Assembly (NCBI GenBank): GCA_900766825.1
Contig: CAAFWU010000028.1
Span: forward strand, 1 to 25,138
From: Bacteroidales bacterium
Lineage (GTDB): Bacteria; Bacteroidota; Bacteroidia; Bacteroidales; Marinilabiliaceae
DNA: 25,138 nt
Direction of reading: 5' to 3'
The notes beneath the pieces are model-generated. The model did no database searches, had not been told where the DNA came from, and worked only from the letters and a program-made list of their open reading frames with translations. The translations under genes were made by a program, and so were the position numbers. Below, in pieces: positions 1 to 7,815 of this stretch (position 1 is its first letter; the number at the start of each line of letters is the position of its first letter).

Positions 1-3000
1 AGGGTGCTCCATAAACTGCGAAATCTTCTGCCGCACCTCCGGTGCCGACACCTTGCGGATAGCCACCTCGGGATACTTCTCTGAGATGATGTTCGCCTCG
101 TTGAACTCCAGCTTGATCCACGGCGGATTACCACAAATAATATCAAATCCATCCCTGAGCCAGAATACTTCGATAAATTCGAGCATAGGGTGGAAGAAGT
201 GGTAGCGCTTGGCCAGGCGGTCGGCAATGCGGAGGCGCAGCGGGTCTTCGTCGGCAAAGAGCGAATGCTGGGCGTGGGCCTCTGTAAGGAGCTGCTCCTG
301 CGTACGGGTCACTATCTGCGACTCGTCCTCCGTCATGCGACTGTACTCCGCCATGTTTTCTGAAATCGTGTCAGAGCCGCTGCGATCCAGAGCCAGACGC
401 GTGCGGGCATCGAGATGGGCGTTGTCTACATCGAGTAGCGCTTCGATGTCGCCCCAATACTCCTGACGTGTAGGCAGGTCGGCCGCATCGTCATACTCCC
501 AGAACCATAGTGCGCACCAATAGTCCATTGCCAGGCGGAGCTTGCGGTAGGCATTGTCGTGACGGTAGCGCGTGTCGAAGAGCTCCTGCTTGCTGGCATA
601 GCTCCCTGCCTGCTCCTCAGCTTTGAACATCGACTGGGGGGTACTGTGGTCAATGCCGTCCCATATCTCGCGGCGGTTGTTGGTGTATTTGTCTATGGAA
701 ATCTGGTCGGTGAAGTATTCCTTCAGCAGCACATCAATCTTCGCCGAGAGGCGTTGCAAGATTTTGAAGTCGGCATCCAGGATGGGAGCCGTCCAGTCCT
801 TGAGTATGGTGGCCATGTGCTTGTCCTCGTTTGGATGCGCCTTCTTCTGCTCGCTGATGCTGCGCACGCCGAGCATGTTGGCATCGGGCAAGAGGAAGTG
901 ATACACCTCATTCACCGAGCGGTTCACGCGATTTGAGAAGAACTTCACCTTGTGGGGCGCCCGTTCCCACCACTTGTTGGGCTTTGCCGCATTGCGCTCG
1001 ATGATGGCATACACCTCTTGCTTGCTATACACCTTGAGCCAAGCACCAATCACAGCATTGCCCACCGCCAGACGGTTGGCAAAGAAGGGCGTCTCCATCT
1101 CCTTGTGGATAACGTTGAGCCACAGCGAGAGCTTGCCCAGCTCTATGGCCGTGGGGTTGAGGTCGACGCCATAGACGTTGTGTGTGGCAATGTATGCCTT
1201 CACCTTCTGCAGCTCGTCGCGATAGCGGTCGGGCTGGATGCGCCAGTTCTTCAATCCCCGCTCCCGCTGCTGGCGCTGCTGCTCGGCAAGGTAGGCTTCG
1301 GCCAGCTGGTTGATCACCTCGTTCTGGAAGGCGGCAGCACCCATGGCGGGTTCCAGTATCTTCAGTTCCAAGAGTTCGGGGGCCTGTCGTTTGTTCTGCC
1401 GCACCTCGTCGAGGATGGACTTGAGGGTGTACTTCACCGTGCTGCGGGTGAGCACCTCGGGCGTATAGTAGGATGCCGACTTCTGGCGGTCGCGACCGTT
1501 CAGCCGATAGACGAAGGTGCCTTCGGGCAGGATGATGGGTTCGCCTGTCTCTGGACTGCAGAGCACTTCTGAGATGTCGAAGTCGCCCATGCGGCTGTAG
1601 GGCACCAGAAAGGTGCCGTCCTGAGGGGCGCCGGCCTTGTGCACCTCGATGTAGTCCTCCTCGGCATAGAAGCCGCGGAAGGCCAGCAGCGACTCATAGA
1701 CCGAGCCCAGCTGGTTCACGCCCAGGTTGGCGTAGGAGATGCGGCCGCAGTAGTTCTTCTTCTTCGATAGCGAGAGGGCACGGATAATCTCCTGCCACTT
1801 GATGTTGCGTATGCGCACATTGGCCAAATGATGCAGTTTCTTGTCGTTGAAGAGCGGCGAGTCGATGGGGCGCACACGGAAGCTCTTGCTATATCCCTCG
1901 CCACACGTGGCGTTATGGCCATCGGAGAGCAGGGAGAAGAGGTGGCGTATGCTCTCGTCGAAGAAGTAACCGTTTCGGCTGGCATCGGAATTGAGGCGCA
2001 CCATTTCCAGGTCGCGCAACGACTCGAGCGAGTAGCCGCGCTTATAGACCTCGTCGCCCACGGGCAGTATCTCCAGTTCGTCGCGGCTCTCGGCATAGAA
2101 GAGGAAGAGCAGGCGGTAGATGATGGTCAGGCAGTCGTCCTTCACCTCCTGCTCGAAGGTGTCGTCGGTATAGTCGCTGACTGGGATGTTGTCGTGCAGC
2201 TTCCACCAATAGAGAGCCTCGTTGGCGAGGGTCTCCACAGCCAGGATGATGCCCTCCTTCAGGTCCTTGGTCACCTCGTAGGCATTCTTGTAACTCTCCT
2301 CGATGATGGTGTCCATCAGCACCATCTCGCCCTCGTTAGCCAGCGTCTGTTTGCAGACGAGCATGTGGAAGAGCGCATAGTGGGTGCGGTGCTTGGCATC
2401 GATACTGGCCTGGGCAAAGAGGTCGTCGAGCGAGAACTGCAGGTAGCTGCCCTTGGCCCACTTGTCCTTGTCGAAGAGGAAGACGGTGTTGCCCGCCAGC
2501 ATCAGAATGAAGTGCGGACGGCGCTCCTCGGGTAGGAGGAAGATGTGGGTGATGGCCTTGTTGATGATGGCCGGGGATATTTTATACTGCTCAGTATCCA
2601 ATTGGAAGACATAACGCCACTGGCGGGCCGAGTATTTCTGCTCGCCGCTGCGCTCCTCGCTCTCATACTGCTGCTCGAAGAGACCTGCCGGCTCTTTATC
2701 CTCGATGGTGATGAGGTTCTGCATCTCCATCACCAGCATCTTTACCTGCTGCCCCTGACGCAGGATGTGGCGCACGGGAATCATCTCCATGGGCGTGGTC
2801 TCGTCGTTTACAATGCAGTGCTCCTGATAGGCATGGTCGGTGTCATAACCCAGAATCCTCAGCAGACGGGTGTGGAAATCGTGCGTCTTCTTGATGGCAT
2901 CTTCGGTGCGCGGGCGGTCGTTGATGATGAAGTTCTTGTAGTCGTTGTATTCCTGCTTCAGTCGCACGTATGGCGTGCAGATGTCCTTCACTTCATCATT

Positions 3001-3111
3001 CGATACACCGGCGCACTTCTGCACCTTGTCGAGGAAGTCGTCGCTGAAATATCCTGAGGGGAAATAGTCTCCCACATTCTGGATAAAGCGGTATTTTATG
3101 TTGTCAGCCAT
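1..3111 (-). CDS. Adenine-specific DNA methyltransferase, Eco57I/PglX/DrmMI-like (C-terminus off the window)
   Basis: The frame stays open from ATG 3111 to the window edge, giving 1037 residues without a stop. Residues 587-595 read EPAMGAAAF, a variant of the S-adenosylmethionine-binding motif I. Residues 995-998 are NPPW, the catalytic motif IV of N6-adenine methyltransferases. Between them lies VYGVDLNPTAIELGKLSLW, typical of large Eco57I/PglX-type enzymes. Before motif I, stretches such as LLFLFYAESRDE and LGSVYESLLAFRGFYAEE also fit that class. The first ~500 residues are not clearly recognisable. It would methylate adenine in host DNA as the self-marking arm of a restriction or defence system. 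It starts 21 bp after the helicase stop, so the two are probably co-transcribed. Target-recognition and any nuclease part would lie beyond the edge. DrmMI, PglX, type IIG or type ISP-like identity cannot be settled here. Confidence 0.85.
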   Translation of the reverse strand, partial: MADNIKYRFIQNVGDYFPSGYFSDDFLDKVQKCAGVSNDEVKDICTPYVRLKQEYNDYKNFIINDRPRTEDAIKKTHDFHTRLLRILGYDTDHAYQEHCIVNDETTPMEMIPVRHILRQGQQVKMLVMEMQNLITIEDKEPAGLFEQQYESEERSGEQKYSARQWRYVFQLDTEQYKISPAIINKAITHIFLLPEERRPHFILMLAGNTVFLFDKDKWAKGSYLQFSLDDLFAQASIDAKHRTHYALFHMLVCKQTLANEGEMVLMDTIIEESYKNAYEVTKDLKEGIILAVETLANEALYWWKLHDNIPVSDYTDDTFEQEVKDDCLTIIYRLLFLFYAESRDELEILPVGDEVYKRGYSLESLRDLEMVRLNSDASRNGYFFDESIRHLFSLLSDGHNATCGEGYSKSFRVRPIDSPLFNDKKLHHLANVRIRNIKWQEIIRALSLSKKKNYCGRISYANLGVNQLGSVYESLLAFRGFYAEEDYIEVHKAGAPQDGTFLVPYSRMGDFDISEVLCSPETGEPIILPEGTFVYRLNGRDRQKSASYYTPEVLTRSTVKYTLKSILDEVRQNKRQAPELLELKILEPAMGAAAFQNEVINQLAEAYLAEQQRQQRERGLKNWRIQPDRYRDELQKVKAYIATHNVYGVDLNPTAIELGKLSLWLNVIHKEMETPFFANRLAVGNAVIGAWLKVYSKQEVYAIIERNAAKPNKWWERAPHKVKFFSNRVNRSVNEVYHFLLPDANMLGVRSISEQKKAHPNEDKHMATILKDWTAPILDADFKILQRLSAKIDVLLKEYFTDQISIDKYTNNRREIWDGIDHSTPQSMFKAEEQAGSYASKQELFDTRYRHDNAYRKLRLAMDYWCALWFWEYDDAADLPTRQEYWGDIEALLDVDNAHLDARTRLALDRSGSDTISENMAEYSRMTEDESQIVTRTQEQLLTEAHAQHSLFADEDPLRLRIADRLAKRYHFFHPMLEFIEVFWLRDGFDIICGNPPWIKLEFNEANIISEKYPEVAIRKVSAPEVRQKISQFMEHP

Positions 3112-3132
3112 AATAAGCTAGGATTGTCTGGG

Positions 3133-5925
3133 TTAGAAATTGTAGAAAACAGCCAGGAGACGCATGTAGGGTTCTGCCTTGTCGAGCGAGAACATGTCTT
3201 GGTAGAACTGGCTCGACTGGTCGCTGATTTTCTTGATCTCCTCAATTTCCTTGTCGTGATTGCGGCGGGTTATCTTGATGTCGTCAGAATCAAGCTGGAA
3301 GAGAGATTGCTGGCCATTATCTACCCAGCAGCGTAGCTTATCTTGATATGCCTTGAGCTGCTGCTCCATCTTCGATGCCACATCAAACTGCTTCTGCATC
3401 ATGTAGTCCTCGTGACCATGGTCAATGGCACTCTTCAGATTCTGCTGGAGCAGTTCGACATCCCTTTCCTGTACGCCCTGCAAGAAGCCCTCGGTGAGAT
3501 GGTACTGTTTGAGGAAGTCGAAGAGCGAGACAGGCAGCTCCCTCAAAGCGCCCTCCTTGTCGAGGGGCACCACAAAGAACTTGCTTAGGAGGTTTTGTCC
3601 CAATCCGTTGGCATGGCTGCCATAGAAGAGGTAATAGCTCATGCCCGCAGGCATCTGCTCGCCCTTGACAACAAATGCCTGATTCTTGGGCACGGAGGCA
3701 GTGAACTTAGTGAGCAGGTACTGGATGATGGGGTGAAGGTCGTACAGTGGTAGGAATTTACTCCAGTCGCCATTCTTGCTCTTGCGTGAATCGGCCATCG
3801 ACTTGTTGAGCGTTGGTTTGTCGGCACACAGGCGGAAGATGTTGTCCTGAGGGATAGCCTCGCGGGGAATGTCGAACAACACGTCAGCGAGTTCGGCATT
3901 GTTCTTCACCTCAACGTAAGGTACAGCACCCTCCTGCCAGCGTACATCGCCATGATGGATAGAGTCAATGGCCTCGAGTTCGCTGAAGAGGTCCTTGTAG
4001 AAATCCTCATCGGACTTATAGAGCGAGAGCTTAGGCTCGAACACCTTTTCCGACAAGTGCTCCTTGGCAGGAGTAGCTGTCACGACATCAGGACGTCTGA
4101 ATCCTCCGCGCTGACGGCGACGCGCAGGCTGCAGAAACTCCTCATCACCCTTGCGCAGGGCTTCGGCCACTTCTTCTTCCTCCTTCTTGCTGTTATACAG
4201 CTCCATGACGCTCATGGCATCGCCCAGCACATCGTGCACCTCCTGCTCTTTCTCGAGCAGTTTGTCCAAAATGCGGAAGTCGGTGCGAAGGGCTTCCTCC
4301 TCGCCCTTTGCCACGAGATAATATATAATAGGTGTCTGCTGTTGTCCGTAACGGTCGATGCGTCCATTGCGCTGCTCCAGAGTAATCAGACTCCAGGGAA
4401 TGTCGTAATTGAACATGGTGTGGCAGAAGTAGTGCAGGTTGACACCCTGCGAACCAGAGTCGCTCGAGATGAACACCAGGATGCGGCTGTCTTCCTTGGC
4501 AAAGTCGCCGACCATCTCCTCCTGCTCGGTGTCGGAGAGCGACCCGTCAAAACGCTTCACCTGATCGTCGCTCAGACGGAACTCCTGCTTGATGTGCTCC
4601 TCAAGGAATTTCATTGTGGCAATGCGCTCGGTGAAGATGACGATGCGCTCCTTGGGATTCTTCTGCCAAATCTTCAGAAGCTGGGTCTTGAATGCCTCGT
4701 ATCGGGTGTCGATGCCTTTCGCAATGTTGTTGTTGACAAGCTGCAGCAGTTCCTTCACCTCCACGCTGTCGTCCTTCTTGCTACGTTCCTCCAGCGAGGC
4801 TTGGGCGGCATAGGGAGAAGAGAGATAACTCTTGAACAAAGACAGGGCAAAGAGCGGGTCGGTGCTGTCGGCCTTGCTGACAGACTGGAAACGGGTGTGC
4901 TGCACCTTGAGGAACCGCTCTTCCTCAGGATGCAGACAGACGGGGATGCTGATGACCCTGCGGTTTTGGAACTGACCACGGATGCGCTCGTTCTCAATAT
5001 CCTTCTTGAAGCGACGCACATAGTAGGGGCGTACATCTTCCTGGGTGTACTCGCCACTACGAGGGATAGAGATGGGGTCGAGCATGCGCATGAGATTGGC
5101 AAAAGACTCGGCATTGCCATTGTGCGGTGTGGCAGAGGTAAGGATGAGGGAGTCGCACTTTTGGGCAAGGAACTGAGCCAGGTCGCCACGCAGACTCGAG
5201 TCGTTGGCCACCTTGTGACACTCGTCGATGACGATGATGTCCCAGTGGGTTTTCTCCAACCATGCACGGAATCGGCCGTTGTTCTTGAGCGTATCGATAG
5301 AGATAATGGTCTTGTCGTAATAGTCGAAAGGATTCTTGTTGAGCGGTATATCGTTTTGAATCCTTGCCACGCCGACGCTGTCTAGGCGAACAAGAGGTAT
5401 GGCGAAGCGATTCCAGATTTCTTCCTGAAACTGGGCAAGGATGCTCTTCAGCGCGCAGACCAGGATACGCTTTCCCCTACCTCGACGAATCATTTCGCTC
5501 AGGAAGATGCCCACCTCGATGGTCTTGCCCAGACCGACACCGTCAGCTATGAGCAGGCGGGGGCGCGGCAGCTCGAGCGCCTTGAGCGTAGGCTCCATCT
5601 GATATTCGGCTATATCGTAGGCACCACCTTGTGCCACGGTAATCTTCTGTGAGAAGAAAGCATTGTTTCGGATAGCCGTTTCAACAAGAAGCCTTGTCTT
5701 GCGCCAACGAGGATCCTTGTCGGCCACCAACTGGGTATTCATCGGGCTGACAATCTCCATCGACCGGTCGATACTAGTATCGAAAATGAAGTGATGGTTC
5801 TTCACAAGTTCGCTGATGCCAGTACAGTGCAACAGATAGTTACCATCTGCATCGGGCTCTATATTCGTAATCAGGAAGTCTTCGCCCCTGACGGTTATTC
5901 TTTGGCCTGCAGCAAAATTTGCCAT
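3133..5925 (-). CDS. SNF2/HepA-family helicase, DrmD-like, 930 aa
   Basis: This is a superfamily 2 ATP-dependent DNA translocase. Helicase motifs are intact: Walker A GVGLGKT at residues 129-135, DECH at 234-237, SATPHNGN from 264, motif V SDSGSQGVNLH near 488-498, and motif VI QRNGRIDRYGQ from 518. The N-terminal ~60 residues form a small beta-rich domain (QRITVRGEDFLITNIEP). The C-terminal ~400 residues are charged and helical, without a recognised nuclease motif. The motor resembles RapA/HepA and the DISARM helicase DrmD, including the NPFDYYDKTIISIDTLK stretch before motif II. It sits between an XRE regulator and a large adenine methyltransferase, the order seen in class 1 DISARM and in some other modification-linked systems. 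It probably translocates on or senses unmodified foreign DNA. The helicase family is certain; the DrmD assignment is moderate. Confidence 0.9.
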   Translation of the reverse strand: MANFAAGQRITVRGEDFLITNIEPDADGNYLLHCTGISELVKNHHFIFDTSIDRSMEIVSPMNTQLVADKDPRWRKTRLLVETAIRNNAFFSQKITVAQGGAYDIAEYQMEPTLKALELPRPRLLIADGVGLGKTIEVGIFLSEMIRRGRGKRILVCALKSILAQFQEEIWNRFAIPLVRLDSVGVARIQNDIPLNKNPFDYYDKTIISIDTLKNNGRFRAWLEKTHWDIIVIDECHKVANDSSLRGDLAQFLAQKCDSLILTSATPHNGNAESFANLMRMLDPISIPRSGEYTQEDVRPYYVRRFKKDIENERIRGQFQNRRVISIPVCLHPEEERFLKVQHTRFQSVSKADSTDPLFALSLFKSYLSSPYAAQASLEERSKKDDSVEVKELLQLVNNNIAKGIDTRYEAFKTQLLKIWQKNPKERIVIFTERIATMKFLEEHIKQEFRLSDDQVKRFDGSLSDTEQEEMVGDFAKEDSRILVFISSDSGSQGVNLHYFCHTMFNYDIPWSLITLEQRNGRIDRYGQQQTPIIYYLVAKGEEEALRTDFRILDKLLEKEQEVHDVLGDAMSVMELYNSKKEEEEVAEALRKGDEEFLQPARRRQRGGFRRPDVVTATPAKEHLSEKVFEPKLSLYKSDEDFYKDLFSELEAIDSIHHGDVRWQEGAVPYVEVKNNAELADVLFDIPREAIPQDNIFRLCADKPTLNKSMADSRKSKNGDWSKFLPLYDLHPIIQYLLTKFTASVPKNQAFVVKGEQMPAGMSYYLFYGSHANGLGQNLLSKFFVVPLDKEGALRELPVSLFDFLKQYHLTEGFLQGVQERDVELLQQNLKSAIDHGHEDYMMQKQFDVASKMEQQLKAYQDKLRCWVDNGQQSLFQLDSDDIKITRRNHDKEIEEIKKISDQSSQFYQDMFSLDKAEPYMRLLAVFYNF

Positions 5926-5946
5926 AATCGTAGTTTTATATCTTGT

Positions 5947-6179
5947 TCACTCCACCCTGACGTAATGCGGTTCTTCCTTCGTAGACACGAGCAATTCACT
6001 GACATCCACGCCAAGGATTAGTGTGCCTCGGCGAGGGTCTCTATGCTGGGCTGCGAGACGTTGGTGCACCATTTGCTCACTGTGGCGGGGCCTTTGCCAA
6101 TCTGCTCGGCAAGCCATCTGGCTGTGCGCTTCTGTTCGACCAACACTACTTTGATACGTTGCAAATCTTTGTTTGCCAT
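5947..6179 (-). pseudogene. XRE-type HTH regulator of the helicase/methyltransferase operon, frameshifted
   Basis: From ATG 6179 the first frame gives 53 residues: MANKDLQRIKVVL..., then a helix-turn-helix WLAEQIGKGPATVSKWCTN, ending LAEAH and a stop at 6018-6020. The expected family continuation, TLILGVDVSELLVSTK, is present immediately after in another frame and ends at 5947. The gene therefore looks split by a small indel around 6020-6035. Intact relatives are short one-domain Cro/CI-like proteins of about 65-80 residues, often ahead of restriction-modification operons as control proteins. It ends 21 bp before the helicase start, which suggests autoregulation of the operon. The truncated 53-residue product keeps the recognition helix and might still bind DNA. 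A sequencing error is an alternative explanation. Confidence 0.75.
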
Positions 6180-6559
6180 TTGAGTGGAAGTTTTGTCTAT
6201 TGCTTATGCATAGGTTTATGAGATAACTTATTATGTTTGTTTGAGCCATGGCCATATTCTGTTTTTTTGTATCTGGGTCTGCCATAAACAGTATGCTTTT
6301 TGCTTGCTGACTTGCCAATGTAGTCTTTCCACAGTATTTGGGATCTTCAATCAAAACTGCTCCCATTGCTTCTATCTTTTCAGCTAAAATTATGTCTGCT
6401 ATACGTTTCTTGTAACCTTTAATTTTGTGCTTTTTTTTTTAGTCTACAATATTGCTCTTTTTTTTTCTGAAAATTAGTGTTTTATCTATTTAAATGTGGC
6501 ATTTGGCTTTATTTTGTTGTGGCACTTGGCGCAATTCTGTTGTGGCATTTGGCCAATTT
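6180..6559. other. Gene-poor junction between defence island and glxK
   Basis: This 380-bp stretch has no intact gene. From left to right on the plus strand it holds about 40 bp of leader before the XRE regulator, the DUF4143 ATPase remnant, two homopolymer tracts (T10 at 6431-6440 and a T-rich run near 6458-6466), and the first three units of the 23-bp repeat. I found no convincing TAnnTTTG element for the defence operon here. Confidence 0.6.
6220..6438 (-). pseudogene. N-terminal remnant of an AAA ATPase (DUF4143 family)
   Basis: One frame encodes KGYKKRIADIILAEKIEA, then MGAVLIEDPKYCGKTTLA with a P-loop (DPKYCGKTT), then SILFMADPDTKKQNMAMAQTN. This matches the start of the common Bacteroidales DUF4143/AAA_14 ATPases (usual form GAVLIEGPKWCGKTT). 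Homology stops near 6220, where unrelated sequence leads into the XRE regulator. Full-length members are around 400 residues, so more than 80 percent is missing. No ATG precedes the conserved start; the frame begins after a TAA at the edge of a ten-base A tract (6431-6440 on the minus strand), where slippage may have removed the original start. It is a relic, possibly marking where the defence island inserted. Confidence 0.7.
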
Positions 6560-6576
6560 TTAATGTGGCAAATGGC
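6495..6576. repeat. Four direct repeats, exact 23-bp period, core TGTGGCAYTTGGC
   Basis: Copies of a 13-base core start at 6495, 6518, 6541 and 6564, each exactly 23 bp apart. The cores are TGTGGCATTTGGC, TGTGGCACTTGGC, TGTGGCATTTGGC and TGTGGCAAATGGC. The 10-base spacers are AT-rich and not conserved. The fourth copy lies inside the last codons of glycerate kinase. Spacing of about two helical turns could place a protein on one DNA face, but a relic minisatellite is equally possible. Confidence 0.85.
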
Positions 6577-7651
6577 ATTCATTCACCTCATCGCACCACC
6601 GTTCAATGTTTATTTTTAAAACATCCAGCCTCATGGCCTCCTCTGTGCTCATACCTTCAGGCTTTAGTTGCCATATGCCCCCAAAGTCTGCACCCTCCAG
6701 AGCCTCACGTTCTCTCACGAGCCCCGATACCAACCATGTCTGCCTGCCCAACTCGCGAGCCCGCTCCATAACTCGCCAAGGCAGTTTGCCCATAAGTGTC
6801 TGACGGTCCGATGCCCCCTCGCCCGTAATCACCACATCGGACCATGCCAATGCATCGTCAAAATGCGTTAGCTCCATAAGTATCTCGGCCCCCGAACGTG
6901 CCCGTGCCCCACAGAACTGCATAAAAGCATAACCCAATCCCCCAGCAGCACCAGCCCCTGGTTCACTCGAGCGGTCGTAGCCCAGCAGACGCTTTGCCCC
7001 CTCGGCAAATTCGCGTGCCCTCTGGTCCAATGTCTCCACCATCTCTGGCGTAGCCCCCTTCTGAGGTCCAAACACACGAGCAGCCCCTTTGGGTCCGCAG
7101 AGAGGGTTGTCCACATCGCTCGCCAAAGTAAAGTTGTATTTCCCCATCTTTTGAGCCATGTTCCTAAAAGCCTCCTTCTCGTTTATATTCTCTGTTTTCA
7201 ACTCGTTAGCCAAAAGCCTTAGCATACCCTGACCCGCATCGCTTGTTCCGCTACCCCCAAGACCCACAATGAAATTCTTGCATCCCTGACCCATGGCGTC
7301 CAAAATAAGCCTACCCACACCCGCCGTGCTGGCAATGAGTGGGTTACGTTCCTCGGCCCTCATGGTGCAAAGCCCACAAGCTTGTGCAGTCTCAATAATG
7401 GCAGTCTGGCTCTTGTTTTCCACAGCATATTGTGCCATGATAGGTCTCCCCAATGGGTCTGTGGTTTCCACACTGCGTCGGTCGGCTCCCATGGCGTCCG
7501 CAAAGGAATCTAACATGCCATCGCCTCCATCGCTCATCGGCATAAGTCTAACCTCATGTCCCAGTACCCTCAGTGCCTCTGCCATCATTTGCTCAACGCA
7601 CAGCGATGTGGCGCATCCCTTGAACGAGTCCATTGCCAATAATACTTTCAT
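6560..7651 (-). CDS. glxK: Glycerate 2-kinase
   Basis: This ATP-dependent kinase (GlxK/GarK family) phosphorylates D-glycerate, feeding glycolysis from glyoxylate, sugar-acid or serine breakdown in the cytoplasm. The N-terminus MKVLLAMDSFKGC is a family hallmark. Other signatures are MSDGGDGML, GLGGSGTSDAGQGML, GAGAAGGLGYAF and VITGEGASDRQTLMGK. I chose ATG 7651 over an in-frame TTG at 7675 because the family starts at MKVLLAMDSFKG and a -7 element at 7683-7690 would put the transcript start at about the TTG. The product is 363 aa, close to the usual ~375. The last codons (ECHLPH) fall in the 23-bp repeat array, so the C-terminal tail is probably not ancestral. The gene appears monocistronic: a terminator for the upstream gene precedes it and the defence operon is separated by the relic region. 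Confidence 0.93.
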   Translation of the reverse strand: MKVLLAMDSFKGCATSLCVEQMMAEALRVLGHEVRLMPMSDGGDGMLDSFADAMGADRRSVETTDPLGRPIMAQYAVENKSQTAIIETAQACGLCTMRAEERNPLIASTAGVGRLILDAMGQGCKNFIVGLGGSGTSDAGQGMLRLLANELKTENINEKEAFRNMAQKMGKYNFTLASDVDNPLCGPKGAARVFGPQKGATPEMVETLDQRAREFAEGAKRLLGYDRSSEPGAGAAGGLGYAFMQFCGARARSGAEILMELTHFDDALAWSDVVITGEGASDRQTLMGKLPWRVMERARELGRQTWLVSGLVREREALEGADFGGIWQLKPEGMSTEEAMRLDVLKINIERWCDEVNECHLPH

Positions 7652-7682
7652 AATCGTAGGATTAATTTTTTTCAACCTCTCT

Positions 7683-7690
7683 CAAATTTA
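7683..7690 (-). promoter_or_regulatory. Probable -7 promoter element for glxK
   Basis: The minus strand reads TAAATTTG, a perfect match to the Bacteroidetes -7 consensus TAnnTTTG. It implies a transcript start near 7676 and a leader of about 25 nt before ATG 7651. No clear -33 TTTG is seen at the usual distance. Confidence 0.5.
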
Positions 7691-7702
7691 CACATAAACG
7701 CA

Positions 7703-7742
7703 AAAAAACAGGGCGGTCGGCATGCAAATTGCCCGACCGCCC
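7703..7742 (-). terminator. Rho-independent terminator after the outer-membrane barrel gene
   Basis: A perfect 10-bp GC-rich stem pairs GGGCGGTCGG (7711-7720) with CCGACCGCCC (7733-7742) around a 12-nt loop. On the minus strand it is followed by TGTTTTTTTG. It lies about 75 bp downstream of the 7816-8571 gene and insulates glxK. Confidence 0.9.
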
Positions 7743-7815
7743 ATGTGCTAATAGCAGAGGTCTATGTAGTGGTTTTCAGTGTGTTTGTGTGAGAATGGTT
7801 CTCTATCTCTCGCCC

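Noticed and set aside
559..2535. Long plus-strand frames at 559-936, 952-1572 and 1828-2535
   Set aside because: They are antisense to the methyltransferase in the matching codon phase, show no family motifs and are Leu/Val/His-rich, as expected of antisense frames.
3952..5385. A 477-codon plus-strand frame
   Set aside because: It is antisense to the helicase, whose full motif set proves the minus-strand gene. The plus-strand product has no recognisable domain.
5947..6366. A single 139-residue protein from ATG 6366
   Set aside because: The frame joins the N-terminus of a DUF4143 ATPase, unrelated leader sequence and the out-of-frame tail of the XRE regulator, so it is a chance read-through of two relics.
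6495..6576. CRISPR array
   Set aside because: The core is only 13 bases with 10-base spacers, there are four units, and no cas genes are present.
7652..7675. TTG start at 7675 giving glxK eight extra residues
   Set aside because: The predicted transcript start falls at about this codon, and family members begin at MKVLLAMDSFKG.
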